From positions 12,512,496 to 12,576,495 of the forward strand of contig NC_050468.1 in NCBI RefSeq assembly GCF_013373865.1: DNA of 64,000 nucleotides. The letters run 5' to 3'. This DNA comes from Monomorium pharaonis. Lineage: Eukaryota > Arthropoda > Insecta > Hymenoptera > Formicidae. Of the stretch, positions 13,301-23,618 are shown in pieces (position 1 is the first letter of the stretch; every line of letters begins with the position of its first letter). Both the position numbers and the translations under genes were made by a program. Below the pieces are notes generated by a model. The model made no database searches and was not told the origin of the DNA. It saw nothing but the letters and a program-made list of their open reading frames with translations.

Positions 13301-14662
13301 TTAGCGCATTATATTTTTAAATTAAATTTTTTTATATTTAATCAACGGAACTCTTGAAAATTCTAATAGAAAACTCTAGAACTATTCAAAAGAATATTAG
13401 AACTCTAAAGAAATTTTTGGATTTTTGAATATGATGCGCTAGATTCACGAGACTGACGTACAATTATTTACCGCCAAATTCGACTCAAACTTCGATGTCC
13501 ACGAACAGGCTATTTTAGGCCTGTTTTTGCGGCCACTCTTTTACTGCAATTTACTAATTCTGTGTAATTTAGGTTTTGCGGTCGTACTAGTGAACTATCG
13601 TGGCTCCACGGGAATGGGCAGTGCAACGGTAGAATATCTTCAAGGAAAAGTCGGAAATGTGGATGTGAAAGATTGTATAACCGCTACGCAGGAAGTACTT
13701 AAGAAGTATTCCTGGCTCGATCCTAAACGCCTAGGTCTTTGTGGCGGATCTCACGGGGGATTCTTGGTAGCACATTTGAGTGGACAAGCTCCGGTAAATA
13801 AGTTTAACAATAAATTTGTATCCGATTAATTTGAATACCGACGTAAAAGCTATTTTCATTTTAGGATCTATTCAAAGCGGTAGTTGCTAAAAATCCGGTA
13901 ATTGACATCGCCACCATGTTCAGTATATCCGACATCCCAGACTGGTAAAGAAACATTCAATACTAATAACGGTATTCCTCACGTCCTAATTATTCAATCC
14001 CATATTTGTATTTCAGTCGCAATGCTCTAACTAAGGAAGAGAAAGTAGCGTATCTTCGTAATGTGTAAGCTTAATCGTTATCTCAAATGTACCAATAGTC
14101 GCGATTAATCTAAACTTGACTGAAATGCATAATCTTTTTGTCTAAAATACATACATAAATTATTTGTAATGATGGTGTATGCAAATGTGCTTGTATTTGT
14201 ATTAAGTTTTTATTCATTCTAATGTAATCTAATTTTTTTATTGCAGGTGTATAGTGGAAGCAGGTCTCCTTTACAATATCGTTACTGGTTCTTGGCCCGA
14301 AGACACCGACATGTTTGTGAAGATGAGAAAATGCTCTCCCATCGTGTACGTCGATAAAGTCAAGGCACCAACTTTAGTCTGCATTGGAACGAAGGATCTG
14401 CGAGTACCACCCTCTCAAGGAACGATGTGGTATAATCGACTCAAAATTAACAAAGTGAAAACTAAGTAAGTTGGCAATAATGTTTAAATTAGATGCGAAA
14501 AATACAAAAAACTGCCATTATTGAAAAATTTAATATTACAGAATGCTCGTATATGATGACAATCATCAGCTGTCAACTGGATCAGCTGAAATCGATCACA
14601 TCATTAACGATTGTCTCTGGTTATTGGAGCATACATCTAAACAATCTGAAGACAAAAAATAA
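7151..14662 (+). CDS. APEH: Acylaminoacyl-peptidase (acyl-peptide hydrolase), 14 exons
   Basis: Exons: 7151-7165, 7277-7494, 8654-8817, 10087-10235, 10364-10625, 10697-10848, 10998-11166, 11254-11508, 11583-11720, 13573-13793, 13865-13944, 14017-14064, 14247-14465, 14542-14662. All introns are GT..AG with compatible phases, giving 736 residues (720 without exon 12; the human enzyme has 732). APEH is a cytosolic S9C serine peptidase that removes N-acylated amino acids from blocked peptides. The N-terminal beta-propeller half includes WTQRNLER and ISPDGNYLVWLQ. The alpha/beta-hydrolase half has PHGGPHSSF, the oxyanion/NYRGSTG segment and the nucleophile motif GGSHGG (Ser567). The other likely triad members are Asp674 (GTKDLRVP) and His705 (DDNHQLS). 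The start is the only ATG joining exon 2 in frame. The stop TAA overlaps an AATAAA-like signal. Confidence 0.93.
7521..7545. repeat. (AC)n microsatellite in APEH intron 2
   Basis: A simple CA-repeat run directly after the exon 2 splice donor region. Confidence 0.85.
9041..9185. repeat. MITE in APEH intron 3
   Basis: The ends GGTCGGTATTCATAGTCGA and the complement of a GGCCGGTATACATAATCGA-like end form inverted repeats of about 34 bp, each running into TTTAAGAT. The length is 145 bp and it is non-coding. A similar core (TCAAGTAATGTCTTAAGAT) recurs near 49957, so the family is dispersed. Confidence 0.65.
10256..10300. repeat. (GA)n microsatellite in APEH intron 4
   Basis: A near-pure GA run about 20 bp downstream of the exon 4 donor. 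It is followed by a GCGT-rich stretch to about 10325. Confidence 0.85.
11983..13541. mobile_element. 1.56-kb inverted-repeat element in APEH intron 9
   Basis: The outer inverted repeats of about 70 bp start AAAAGAGTGACCGCAAAAA (11983) and end with the complement at 13541. Both contain TTCGTGGACATCGA. Inside are two more inverted pairs: about 12063-12130 with 12890-12955, and about 12972-13130 with 13305-13462. TA beside both ends (11981-11982 and about 13542-13543) is a possible duplication. No transposase frame. The right end lies about 30 bp before the exon 10 acceptor. Confidence 0.65.
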
Positions 14663-16164
14663 ATCACAGCATTTGATTACATGTGTGTGTGTATATATAC
14701 ATAAATCTTTATTATCACAAATTGAATATTTACAATTTTATTACATACAATTTGTAAAGAGACTTACATAACAATTCAATCTCCATAAAAATAACGCACA
14801 AGTCTAAAATTTGTATACATTATATAAATTTTTAAATATACGTACAAAAGTTGTTTTATACTCGTATGTATATATATGTATATAAGTCGCACATACTCAA
14901 GTAAAGCAGCCCCTAAATTATCAATAATATTGCACAATAATTTCCTAAATAATTCAAAACAAACTCAATGTAGCCTCTAGACGATCAATAATATTGTGCA
15001 ATAAATACTGAGTGTCTAGGAATCGCTTAAGACGTAGTATTATCAAAGTATGCTATAATACAGCGAATTTGCATACCGTTCCTTTCGCAAATGATTGTCT
15101 ATGAACACAACAGATGTTCATCAGATTCTTTTTCCTCGAGATAAACATCATTATATCAAATATTGTCGCAAGTCAAATGATGTATAATAACTTATACATT
15201 AATAACTTAAATATGGAAAACTAGTAGATGTAAGCTGATGAGATACACAGCTTTAAATTCAATTAACGTATTTAAAAACATACGTTAATTAATTTTAATA
15301 TGAAAAGTTGTAATATTTACTAACAAAGGAAAATCCAAGTTCGACATTATCACTATATATTGTCTTGTATTTTTCATTTATTTTATGATTCTACATAACA
15401 AATATATTATTTTAATTTATTAATTTAGGAAGTATATTCAAAAAAATAAATGTTAAAAAACAATTGTATTTATTCTTCAAATTTTGTTCAAAATATTTAA
15501 ATTATTTCTTAAATATATAGTGTTTAATAAAAACTGCAAGCTCAAGACGGTTAATACTTAAGAGGATGTTAAACAGCCCGTCAAACTTGATTGAGGTCGA
15601 TAATGTAATATTCATTTATCCGTGTTCATAAAAATATTTGCTTCAAAATACAAGTTATGTAGTTCATACGTACAAATGAATGGTACATCGCAGTTCGAAA
15701 TATATTGAGGAATAAGACTATATTCGTCAAATTACGATTACTACAGATTTCTCAGTGAAAGCGCTTAAATGAACAAAATTTAATCCTATAAACAATTTTT
15801 TACGGCTTGTAATCGTAATTTGACGAATATAGTCCTATTCCTCAATCTATTCCAAACTGCGGTGTACTATACAATTGTACGTATAAGGTACATAACTTGG
15901 ATTTTAAAGCGAATATTTTTATGAATAAATTTTTTTTGCATTTTTGGTCTTGATCTAATCGCCCTCGGGTTTATTCGTGTACGTACTTTAAACGTGTAAA
16001 AGAATTTTCAATTCTGTAAATTCAATTCGAAACTAAATGATTGAACAGAATGTTGGTAAAACAGAGGACTTTAGAATTCCCTTAAGCATTATTTAAGTTA
16101 GATTGATTCTGGGAAGTTTCAATCATTTGATGTCATATCAGTCATACAAGCAGTCATTGCAAAT
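14663..16164. other. Intergenic region downstream of APEH
   Basis: It includes the presumed APEH 3' UTR. No gene is seen. The main structure is the 15624-15931 inverted repeat. Confidence 0.5.
15624..15931. repeat. Inverted repeat with ~120-bp arms
   Basis: The left arm (15624-15742) and right arm (about 15806-15931) are inverted copies at roughly 85-90 per cent by eye. They share ACTATATTCGTCAAATTACG and CAAGTTATGTA. A short loop separates them. It is probably a MITE or a self-complementary fragment of one. Confidence 0.65.
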
Positions 16165-17099
16165 TTAACTCTTGTGTCCACGACCAAATTTACGTACATT
16201 TTTCTAACTGGGATACACGTGTATCCATTGTCGAAAATTCATCTGTAAATGCTTCGTAGCTTGGAAAGTTTGCTCTGGCGGAATGATATTCGACATCTGT
16301 GATGTATTCAAGACAGACCCTCTTCAGGTGTATAGCTCCGACTCGCACAAAACCGGTTTTTAATGAGTATTAATCGCTTTTGGAATATTGTACGTTTTAT
16401 ACACTTTGATGATTTTAATACACGCCAACAACGATTAAGTGAAGATAAAACTGCTCCTATCCGATATATTTGGGATATGTTAAATTCTAATTTACAAAAA
16501 ATGTACAGGCCAATGGAAAATTTGATCATAGACGAATAGCTTCATCTTTACCAAGGTAGAACAAGATTTACACAATACATTCCATCTAATTATAAGTCAG
16601 CTAAATATGGAATAAAGATATGGTGAATTTGTGATGCCGAAAATTCTTATCCATTGAAAGGCTTGCTTTACACAGGTAAAGTAGGTGAGACACGTGAAAT
16701 CAATCGAGGAGAAAGAGTTGTCAAAGAACTCGCACAGCTGTATAAAGGATTTGGAAGAAATATCTGCATGGACAATTTTTTCACGTCTTTGCCGCTAACT
16801 AAGCATTTATTATCTTGGGATTTGACTGTTGTTGGCACTCTAAAGAAAAACAAATCCTACATATCAAAATCCATGGCTCTTTCCAAAACAAGAGCAGAAT
16901 TTTCGACATTATTCATGAAAATTACTATTTGTTCCTATGTACAAAAATAGAAAGCTGTTATATTGCTTTCGATTATGCACTCCGATAAAGTAATGTCAAA
17001 TGACGCAAAGAAAAACCAGAAATTATCCTTTACTACAATAGATATAAAACTGGAGTCGACACAATGGACAGATTGGAAGATACACAAAACAGTGTAGAC

Positions 17100-17214
17100 T
17101 TGTTCTTGATAGCTGTACTGCTGTACTGGTGCAATAAGTTAGAATAAGAAAAAATATATTTGTCTCATTCTAACTTATTGCACCAGTGCAGCAGTGCAGC
17201 GACGAAGAACAGGC
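17100..17214. repeat. Hairpin MITE inside the piggyBac pseudogene
   Basis: The arms are nearly perfect inverted repeats of about 50 bp. The inner arm CTGGTGCAATAAGTTAGAA is mirrored by TTCTAACTTATTGCACCAG. The outer ends are AGACTTGTTCTT and the complement of AGGCCTGTTCTT. The insertion separates the TMDR and RWPLAL coding blocks. The duplication is unclear (possibly TGT). Confidence 0.6.
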
Positions 17215-17373
17215 CTTGTGTAAACGGTGTATTCAGAGATGGCCACTTGCTCTTTTTTAAAATATTATAGACATTGCAACTCTTGCAGCTTACATTATTT
17301 ATTACGAAAATAATAAATGTTTAAAAAAAAAACAAATGAACGCAGAATATTTATGCGACAATTAAGTCACGAG

Positions 17374-18223
17374 CATAGAGATATAAGAATAGAGTACGTA
17401 AGACAGACGAGAAAGACAGCAGTAGAGAATTAGAAAGAGAACACTAAATAAAGGCCCCTCTACCTTTGCATGTCGTGCATGCACAAGAGAATGGTTTTGA
17501 AGTCTGCCGAGTCTACGTCCGTGCATCGCGTGCACGTCAATGCAGAATAATAAATTGACGATTTTTAAGGGACAGTAATATCTATATATTTCTCTATATG
17601 TTTAATAAGTTTAATTATACTGTTATGTTCTTCAAAATTTTGTATTTTACACTTTTTGTAGCAAAATAAAATATAATAATAATTCTAGAATTCAACCTTT
17701 ATTATTTATTTTGATGACTATATATAAATATTTTTTTAGCAGAATAATTATAATTCTTGTACATGCTTACTTTTAATGTATAGTTATATAAAATTTCTTT
17801 ATATTTAATTTTTTGTTACAAAAAATAAAAATTTCCGAAAGTTAAGCGCGATCTCCCCGTACCTATACAAGTTAAAAAGTAAATGCATTGTTAACGTTGC
17901 CATCACGTACGTGTATCAATATTATATTACTAAAATATTTAAGTTGTGCCTTAAAGAATTTAAAGTTCATATTTATTTTTGTACATAATAATAATTTTTT
18001 AGTGTTCTACGATTTCTTATTATCTTTATAATTTCAATTTCTCATAAAAGACTCAAATTAATATTGTACTCTTACAAAATAAGCGCGCACTTACAGTTTG
18101 TTCCCTAACTCTACGCATGCGTCATTAGACAGAGGGGCCCTTATTCTAGCTTTCTCTTTCTATCTATCGCAGCCACTTATATGATAATATACAACTCACA
18201 CGCTTTATTCTTACATCTCTATG
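17374..18223. mobile_element. hAT-type non-autonomous element with 8-bp duplication
   Basis: The ends CATAGAGATATAAGAATA and the complement of CATAGAGATGTAAGAATA are terminal inverted repeats. GTCACGAG is duplicated at 17366-17373 and 18224-18231, and the flanking piggyBac reading frame resumes across it. A second inner pair, GGCCCCTCT (17454) and AGAGGGGCC (about 18131-18139), lies inside. No transposase frame in its 850 bp. Confidence 0.85.
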
Positions 18224-18841
18224 GTCACGAGCTTGTTTTTTCAATAATTGGGGATCGATCGCAAAATTTACAAACAATGAAATATTATAATGTAAAACTG
18301 GCAGTGGAGACTATTCTTGGTAGGCCAATAAATCCCGTTCTTTCTGGATTTGAACAAAGAGATGATAAAAAAAAATATTTGCTGGGTCGTGTCATCTATG
18401 TTGACAATAGTTTAATAGACAAACTATTAAAAGACGCAAAAAACACGAAAATCTTGTTCAGAACGCCAAAACTGGTGTGTGATGAGCATACTATTACAAA
18501 GTGTTAAGAATGTGATAAATAAATAATTATTACTGTTTGTTTATAAAAACTTCTGTTTTTATTTATTTCACAAGCCTTTTCATTAATTGACTTGATAACT
18601 TGCACGTAAAAAATATATTTCTACTAGTGGGTACATATGTACCCCAATTATGGCCCAGGTAAACTTTAATGCAATATATTTTTTAATTCCAGCTTTTAAA
18701 AAATTAAAGTAAAAGCATATTTTAATAGTAAAACGATCAAATTGCGACAATCCGAACGCGATTGAAAAAATTTTGACAGGAACATAAAAATTTTTCAAAA
18801 AAGTGGATACATTTGTACCTAGTCGTGGACACAAAGGTTAA

Positions 18842-19924
18842 AATCTTTTAACTCCAACATTGATTTTTCACACATTGGCACCTGAATATTACATAACTTT
18901 TTGAATATTGCATTATTTTTATAACATTAAATTCGACATGTTTATATTAAAGTTTTGAAAATTCACAAGATATATATATCTGGATTTTCTCTTGTAAAAA
19001 ACTGTTTTTAGACTTTTTTTCGTTGTAGTATTATTTCTTCAATATTTGTTAGAAAATAATACAAAACGTAAAAATTCAAACATTTAAGATTTCTACTTTC
19101 TAATTACATCCCTAAGTTGAATCAAAAATAAGAATCGTTATATAAACTTTTTTTCTTGCAATATGCTATTGAACATGCACTAGTAGTGGCGTAGGAAAAC
19201 CCAATTTATTTTAGCGTATATTGGAAGAAAAAAATACATCACATAGTTTCCTATTTCTGACATTGTAATTCAATAAGGCTGCAATGAAGAAACAGAGGAA
19301 ATTTTAAAACTATACACGTATAAAGAAAAAAAATCAATGTAAAATACTATACATATAAGTGAAAAAAAATTTAACTGAGTTACCTATTAACCGCTGCATC
19401 TTGCATAATCTCACTAATATAAAAAAGAGAAACAACGAATATGTTAATATGACAGAATTGCATGTAAATGTACTGTATATATTGGCGCAATTAGATGTGG
19501 ACGGTGAATGAGTAGCATTGAATGCTCTAATAGTAAGGAATTACTTTGGTCAAAATTAAATCGATGCATGCAACAATTCGTTGATTTAAGACTTCGTCCA
19601 TTGTCACAAAACGAACGAAGGGTGATAGTGTCGTGTAGCATCTTAGTCATACTTGACTTATTTATAGCATGAATAGTATCCTAAAGCTGCGAGCTTAGCT
19701 CACACTGGAAATCACGACTATATGCATAACAATCGAAATTGATGCATGCAGCATCCGTCAATTTATCAGAGCGTTTTCTTTCATAGTAAAATTCTGCTCA
19801 TACCTTGAAAAGTATAGAAGATCGATTTAGTTACGTCACTAGATGCGCGACAACACAGCGTCTAATTAAAACATTAGACGATATATTTAATCGACGCTCA
19901 GTATTCGTCCTCGGCTTCGATAAC
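18842..19924. other. Intergenic region, likely including the 3' UTR of the minus-strand CUB/LDLa gene
   Basis: No convincing frame or RNA gene. The minus-strand gene at 19925 transcribes into this stretch. I could not pick a polyadenylation signal with confidence. Confidence 0.4.
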
Positions 19925-22900
19925 TTACGATCTGGAAGGATCTCTACTCTGTTCAGGGAACAATGAGTCGTAACTGGGTGGCAGATCCTTGTCCGCGACG
20001 GGTGAGGACACAGCGACTTCCAACATGGGGGCTGTCGGTACCGCCCGATTGGATCCTTGGACCGCATCCGCATCAGGCAAAGAGACCGGGCGCGAACACA
20101 CATTCGGACCGGCGCAATCCGACGACCAACACAACTTTTGCGACTTTTTACAGATCCATAGACACATAACAAAAATGATGAAACAGAGAATCATAGTGGT
20201 GACTGCTCCTACAGTGACCTTTGTGGCAGTATCGTCCTTGGGGTGCCGATCGCTGCTGACCGGACAATTCACCTCATCAGAACATATGCCGAAAGGACAA
20301 TTGTAGATCCTGTCACATATGTATTCCTTCCGAATGCAACTGTTATTTCCGACCGGCTTGTATTGGTCGAGATCTGCCTGTATACAATCTGCAAAAACGT
20401 TATCGATAAGATTATGTATTTATAATCCAGACATTTCTTACATTTAATATCAGAGTTGAACATTTATGTGTTAAATATAAATCAAGATTGTGCCACGTAT
20501 TCTAAGATTATGTCTTCATGGGTTATTGTTTCCGTTACATTTCCATGAATCTTTTTCATATAGACGATGCAAAAATTTAAATTATTATAAATTGGATAAC
20601 GTAATACAAAAAAATAATTAAGCTATAAAATTGTTAATATCTGTCTTTATAGATAAAATATAAAATATTAAAAATAAAAAAAAACAATCTACGTTTCACT
20701 ACTTTTAAATCTTCTATGACTCATAGATTATTGTTTCCATAAACGACACTTAAAGTATAGTTTATATAATTCATGTTGTACATTATGTAATATAAAGTAT
20801 TTATATTTTATTCCTAAAATGTTAAACCTTAATATAAATACTTTACATTATGTATATACAATGTAAACTATGTTTTATATATCATTTATGTGATCATTGA
20901 AGAGTCAGATTTCAGAAATAGTAAAATTTATATTCCGTTTTTTAATGTTGAATAACTTTATTTTATCAATACTAATTAAAACAATACTAATTAAATATAT
21001 TAATTATCCATCATATTTTTACTCTTTTTGTTTGTAATCTAGATTTTCTATTTAGATCAAGTTTTTTTTATTGTTCTAGGTTTTTAACAAACCTAAAAAA
21101 TTCAAAATTACTATTCAACATCTCTATTATATTATTAAATAGGTTTTAATTCAAATGTTAAAACCTTTATTCGATAAAAATAGAAATTTATTTTTCACAA
21201 TAATGTTTTAAGATGCTTATAAGCATTAATATTATTAAATTATTCTTAATTTAATTTGTGATTTTACATATTTCGGCATCAGTTAAGGACTGTGTTTTAA
21301 GACCAACAAATATGCGGTGCGCATGTGAGCTGGAGATTGTGAAAATTCACACAAAAATTATTATTATTATTAAGCACTAAAATCTGCTGCAAACTAATAT
21401 TGATTCTTTTATCTTTATTTAACGTTGAAATGTTTATTAGTTTTTGTATTATGTAAATTTAAAAACACATTTTTTTTAATGGGCTGACATGAATTTTTGA
21501 AAACTATTTAAGTATCTATCTATTTTAATATATGTAAAATCAAAGTCAGGTAAAATGTAAATATTTTTTAAGAACTGAATTGAAGTTAAAATTTATGGCT
21601 TATAAAATTAATTTATGTTGAAGTCGATAACTGTAATAATTTCTGAGAAATCATATCAATATATTTAAAATATTATATCATACAAAAATAGAAACTTATT
21701 AAATATACAAAAAATAGTAAATAATATATCAAATAAATAATAAATTTAAAAAATGTATAAAAGCATAACAAAATATGTGTAGTTTACTCTAAAAATAAGC
21801 AAATGCTTTTGTTCTCCAGACTAAAATAATCTCTTTCTTCTATATTGTAATATCCAATTTATAATTTACATTGTTTGTATGAAAAAATTGTGTAAACAAT
21901 GTGTAAATAATCTATATAAATGTAATTTTGAAATACACAATTCTAATATAAAAGAAACGTACTTTTATAAGGTGTGTAAGCTATAACAAGGTCCAGGACT
22001 TGATCCGATGGTGTTTTGGAAATAAATATTTCGGTTTCTATCGTGGCAGATCCAATATCTATTTGCCATGGTTTCCATTGTTTAATAGGATCATATTCCG
22101 CATACATATCATAATTATATGACCGGCTATCGCTTGCTTTACCCGAATTGTCATCAGGCTCAGGAACCGAAAGATACATTGTTTCGCTGCGATTTATTTT
22201 CCCACAGAACTTGCTCGTGTAGTGACCGTCGCTTCTCTTGAACTTAAAACATTTATCAAGAATTTTTCTAATTCTCTAAAAATTAAAAGTAAATAGAAAA
22301 TAAGTCTAGATAGTAACATGTCTGTTGTGGCCATGTATAAGAATTACAGCAATAGAGATCTGTATTTGTTGGCAAATTGATATGATGAGCTTTGGATAGT
22401 AACTTGTCAGTAACTTTGAAAATGTCATCAGCTAAATTTGTTGTTTCAAATATAAGGCAAATATAAGCTGTCAGAATCATAAACAATCACAGATTTGTGC
22501 AATTTTGCCTAAACAAGCTTTGCCATCTGGGTGAGTTAAACAGAATTCAAAGTTAATCTATATTGGCACAAAATCAGGCTTCAGTAAATGTATTTATCTA
22601 CTCACTCGTACGTAATCGATACAATGATCGCCCTCGCGGCGGAAAAACATTCTTTGAATAACCGCAAAGAGACCCTCGCCCCTGCTGGTCCTGAAGACGA
22701 ACGTACAGTTGCGATCAGCCTTGACGACCCAATGATCAAACATGTGATGCGGGTTGACAATCGCCGCGGCGCCGTTACGCATATCGAGCGTATGCTTCTT
22801 GTTCAGGAGGTGGCAAATCCTGTCGCTCTCGAGACGATCTACAACAGTATTACCAGGTGTTATAAACATCTATAATAAATATTTTAAAAAAATTAATGTA

Positions 22901-23198
22901 TTATAGATACAAATTCCCCCAAAATACTACTATGGATCTTTGTATCTTCCTCATCTACCTCTAAAATTCCTCTAAAAACTTTATCAAGTTATATAATAAC
23001 AAAATCTGAAATCAAGGGAAATCTCCAACCTAGCAATGAGAATACATATAAGTGAGGTTAAACGAGAAAGAAAGAAATCTTTTCCGCTAACATGGACTTA
23101 CATTCATTGTAATACTTGTAATTAACGTGTAGACGCGCGCACGAGCATAGGTGCGCGATCACGATCAGCAGGTAGATGCCTGCTGCGTCCCGGGCCAT
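19925..23198 (-). CDS. CUB- and LDLa-domain type I membrane protein
   Basis: Exons in transcript order: 23198-23102, 22838-22606, 22242-21963, 20388-19925, with GT..AG introns and matching phases; 357 residues. Residues 1-22 are a signal peptide. A CUB domain (about 41-200) has the four usual Cys (41, 77, 105, 123; RIC, RNCTF, DHCIDYV, KFCG). An LDL-receptor class A domain (205-245) has six Cys and the SDE motif. A membrane helix spans 261-283, followed by a Cys/Lys-rich juncture. The cytoplasmic tail has PPSY (340-343), a WW-domain/Nedd4-type ligand. N-glycosylation sites include NCT and NNS. The architecture matches the insect CUB-LDLa receptor family, possibly related to Drosophila Culd (rhodopsin endocytosis); that link is inference. 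The acceptor at 22838 is chosen because the upstream alternative at 22869 breaks the frame. Confidence 0.78.
20777..20860. repeat. Imperfect hairpin in intron 3 of the CUB/LDLa gene
   Basis: The arms AATATAAAGTATTTATATT and AATATAAATACTTTACATT can fold back on each other. The rest of this 1.57-kb intron (20389-21962) is AT-rich, with nothing else recognisable. Confidence 0.4.
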
Positions 23199-23618
23199 CT
23201 TCGGGTCGCGATCGCGCGAGGCTGGGTGTCACAAGGCCATGCAGGATGCGCCAGGAGTAGCGGCCAGGTTATCACGTGCTCGACAACGATGATGAGACAC
23301 AGCCGTGTGAAAACGTAGCCGACACGGAATATTCACGGGAAGTCGCACAACAACAACCAAAACGAATTGCACGATGTTACTGTTTAGATGCGTCACCCAT
23401 CTGTCTCTCTTGAGGGTGACCAAACAAGTCCCGTCGGTCGAGTCGACCGACGCGACGCCGCCGCCTTCGAGAGGACAGACATCGATCGCGCGATCGAGAC
23501 CTCGAGACGAAAGATCTACGTTCCTCTCCTCGCTCGGAGCAATCAAAGCTGCGAGAAAAAGAAGGGACGAGAGAAAGAGAAATATTGCTCAATAATCAGA
23601 CAGGAACGAAAAGAGAAA
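23199..23618. promoter_or_regulatory. CpG-rich divergent promoter between CUB/LDLa gene and CFAP65
   Basis: This is the only stretch here that is GC- and CpG-rich on a unit scale. It includes CGATCGCGCGATCG-type palindromes near 23482 and 23212. It separates the start codon of the minus-strand gene (23198) from that of CFAP65 (23619). Short open frames on both strands in this stretch look like composition effects. It most likely holds the transcription starts and 5' UTRs of both genes. No TATA box is seen, consistent with a dispersed-type promoter. Confidence 0.55.

Larger units (their letters stand above)
16362..18522 (+). pseudogene. piggyBac transposase pseudogene
   Basis: Conceptual reading gives typical piggyBac (DDE_Tnp_1_7) blocks in order. 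These are an NRFWNIVRFIHFDDFNTR-like start near 16362, KTAPIRYIWDM, GRTRFTQYIPS, KYGIKIW, then MDNFFTSLPLTKHLLSW (about 16768-16818) with one catalytic-type Asp. Later blocks are TGVDTMDR (about 17050), RWPLAL (about 17240), a YYENNK-like segment, KLAVETILGRPINP (about 18297) and the C-terminal Cys/His block CDEHTITKC. An in-frame TAG follows the IIDE block at about 16537. There are further stops, frameshifts and two insertions, so it cannot encode a protein. The frame across 17373/18224 resumes after the inserted element's 8-bp duplication. Confidence 0.85.
16169..18837 (+). mobile_element. piggyBac element, inactive, with two internal insertions
   Basis: The ends CTCTTGTGTCCACGACC (16169) and GTCGTGGACACAAAGG (ending 18837) are inverted repeats. 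TTAA flanks both sides (16165-16168 and 18838-18841), the piggyBac signature. Subterminal palindromes such as GGGTACATATGTACCC (about 18627-18642) and GGATACACGTGTATCC (about 16210-16225) are present. The interior is a decayed transposase interrupted by a hairpin MITE (about 17100-17214) and a hAT-type element (17374-18223). Without these it would be about 1.7 kb. Confidence 0.85.

Noticed and set aside
18181..18223. Start of the plus-strand frame at 18181
   Set aside because: These bases belong to the inserted hAT-type element; transposase homology begins only after its duplication at 18224.
19963..20425. Plus-strand frames opposite the LDLa/TM exon
   Set aside because: Antisense shadows of the coding exon, with no recognisable domain.
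22839..22869. Extending CUB exon 2 upstream to an ATG at 22869
   Set aside because: The acceptor at 22838 gives the right phase with the signal-peptide exon. The longer version leaves that exon out of frame.
22588..22875. Plus-strand frame opposite CUB exon 2
   Set aside because: Antisense shadow; the minus strand gives the CUB cysteine pattern and correct splice phases.
23229..23618. Several frames on both strands in the CpG-rich intergenic stretch
   Set aside because: They are explained by low stop-codon density in GC-rich promoter DNA; neither flanking gene needs them.
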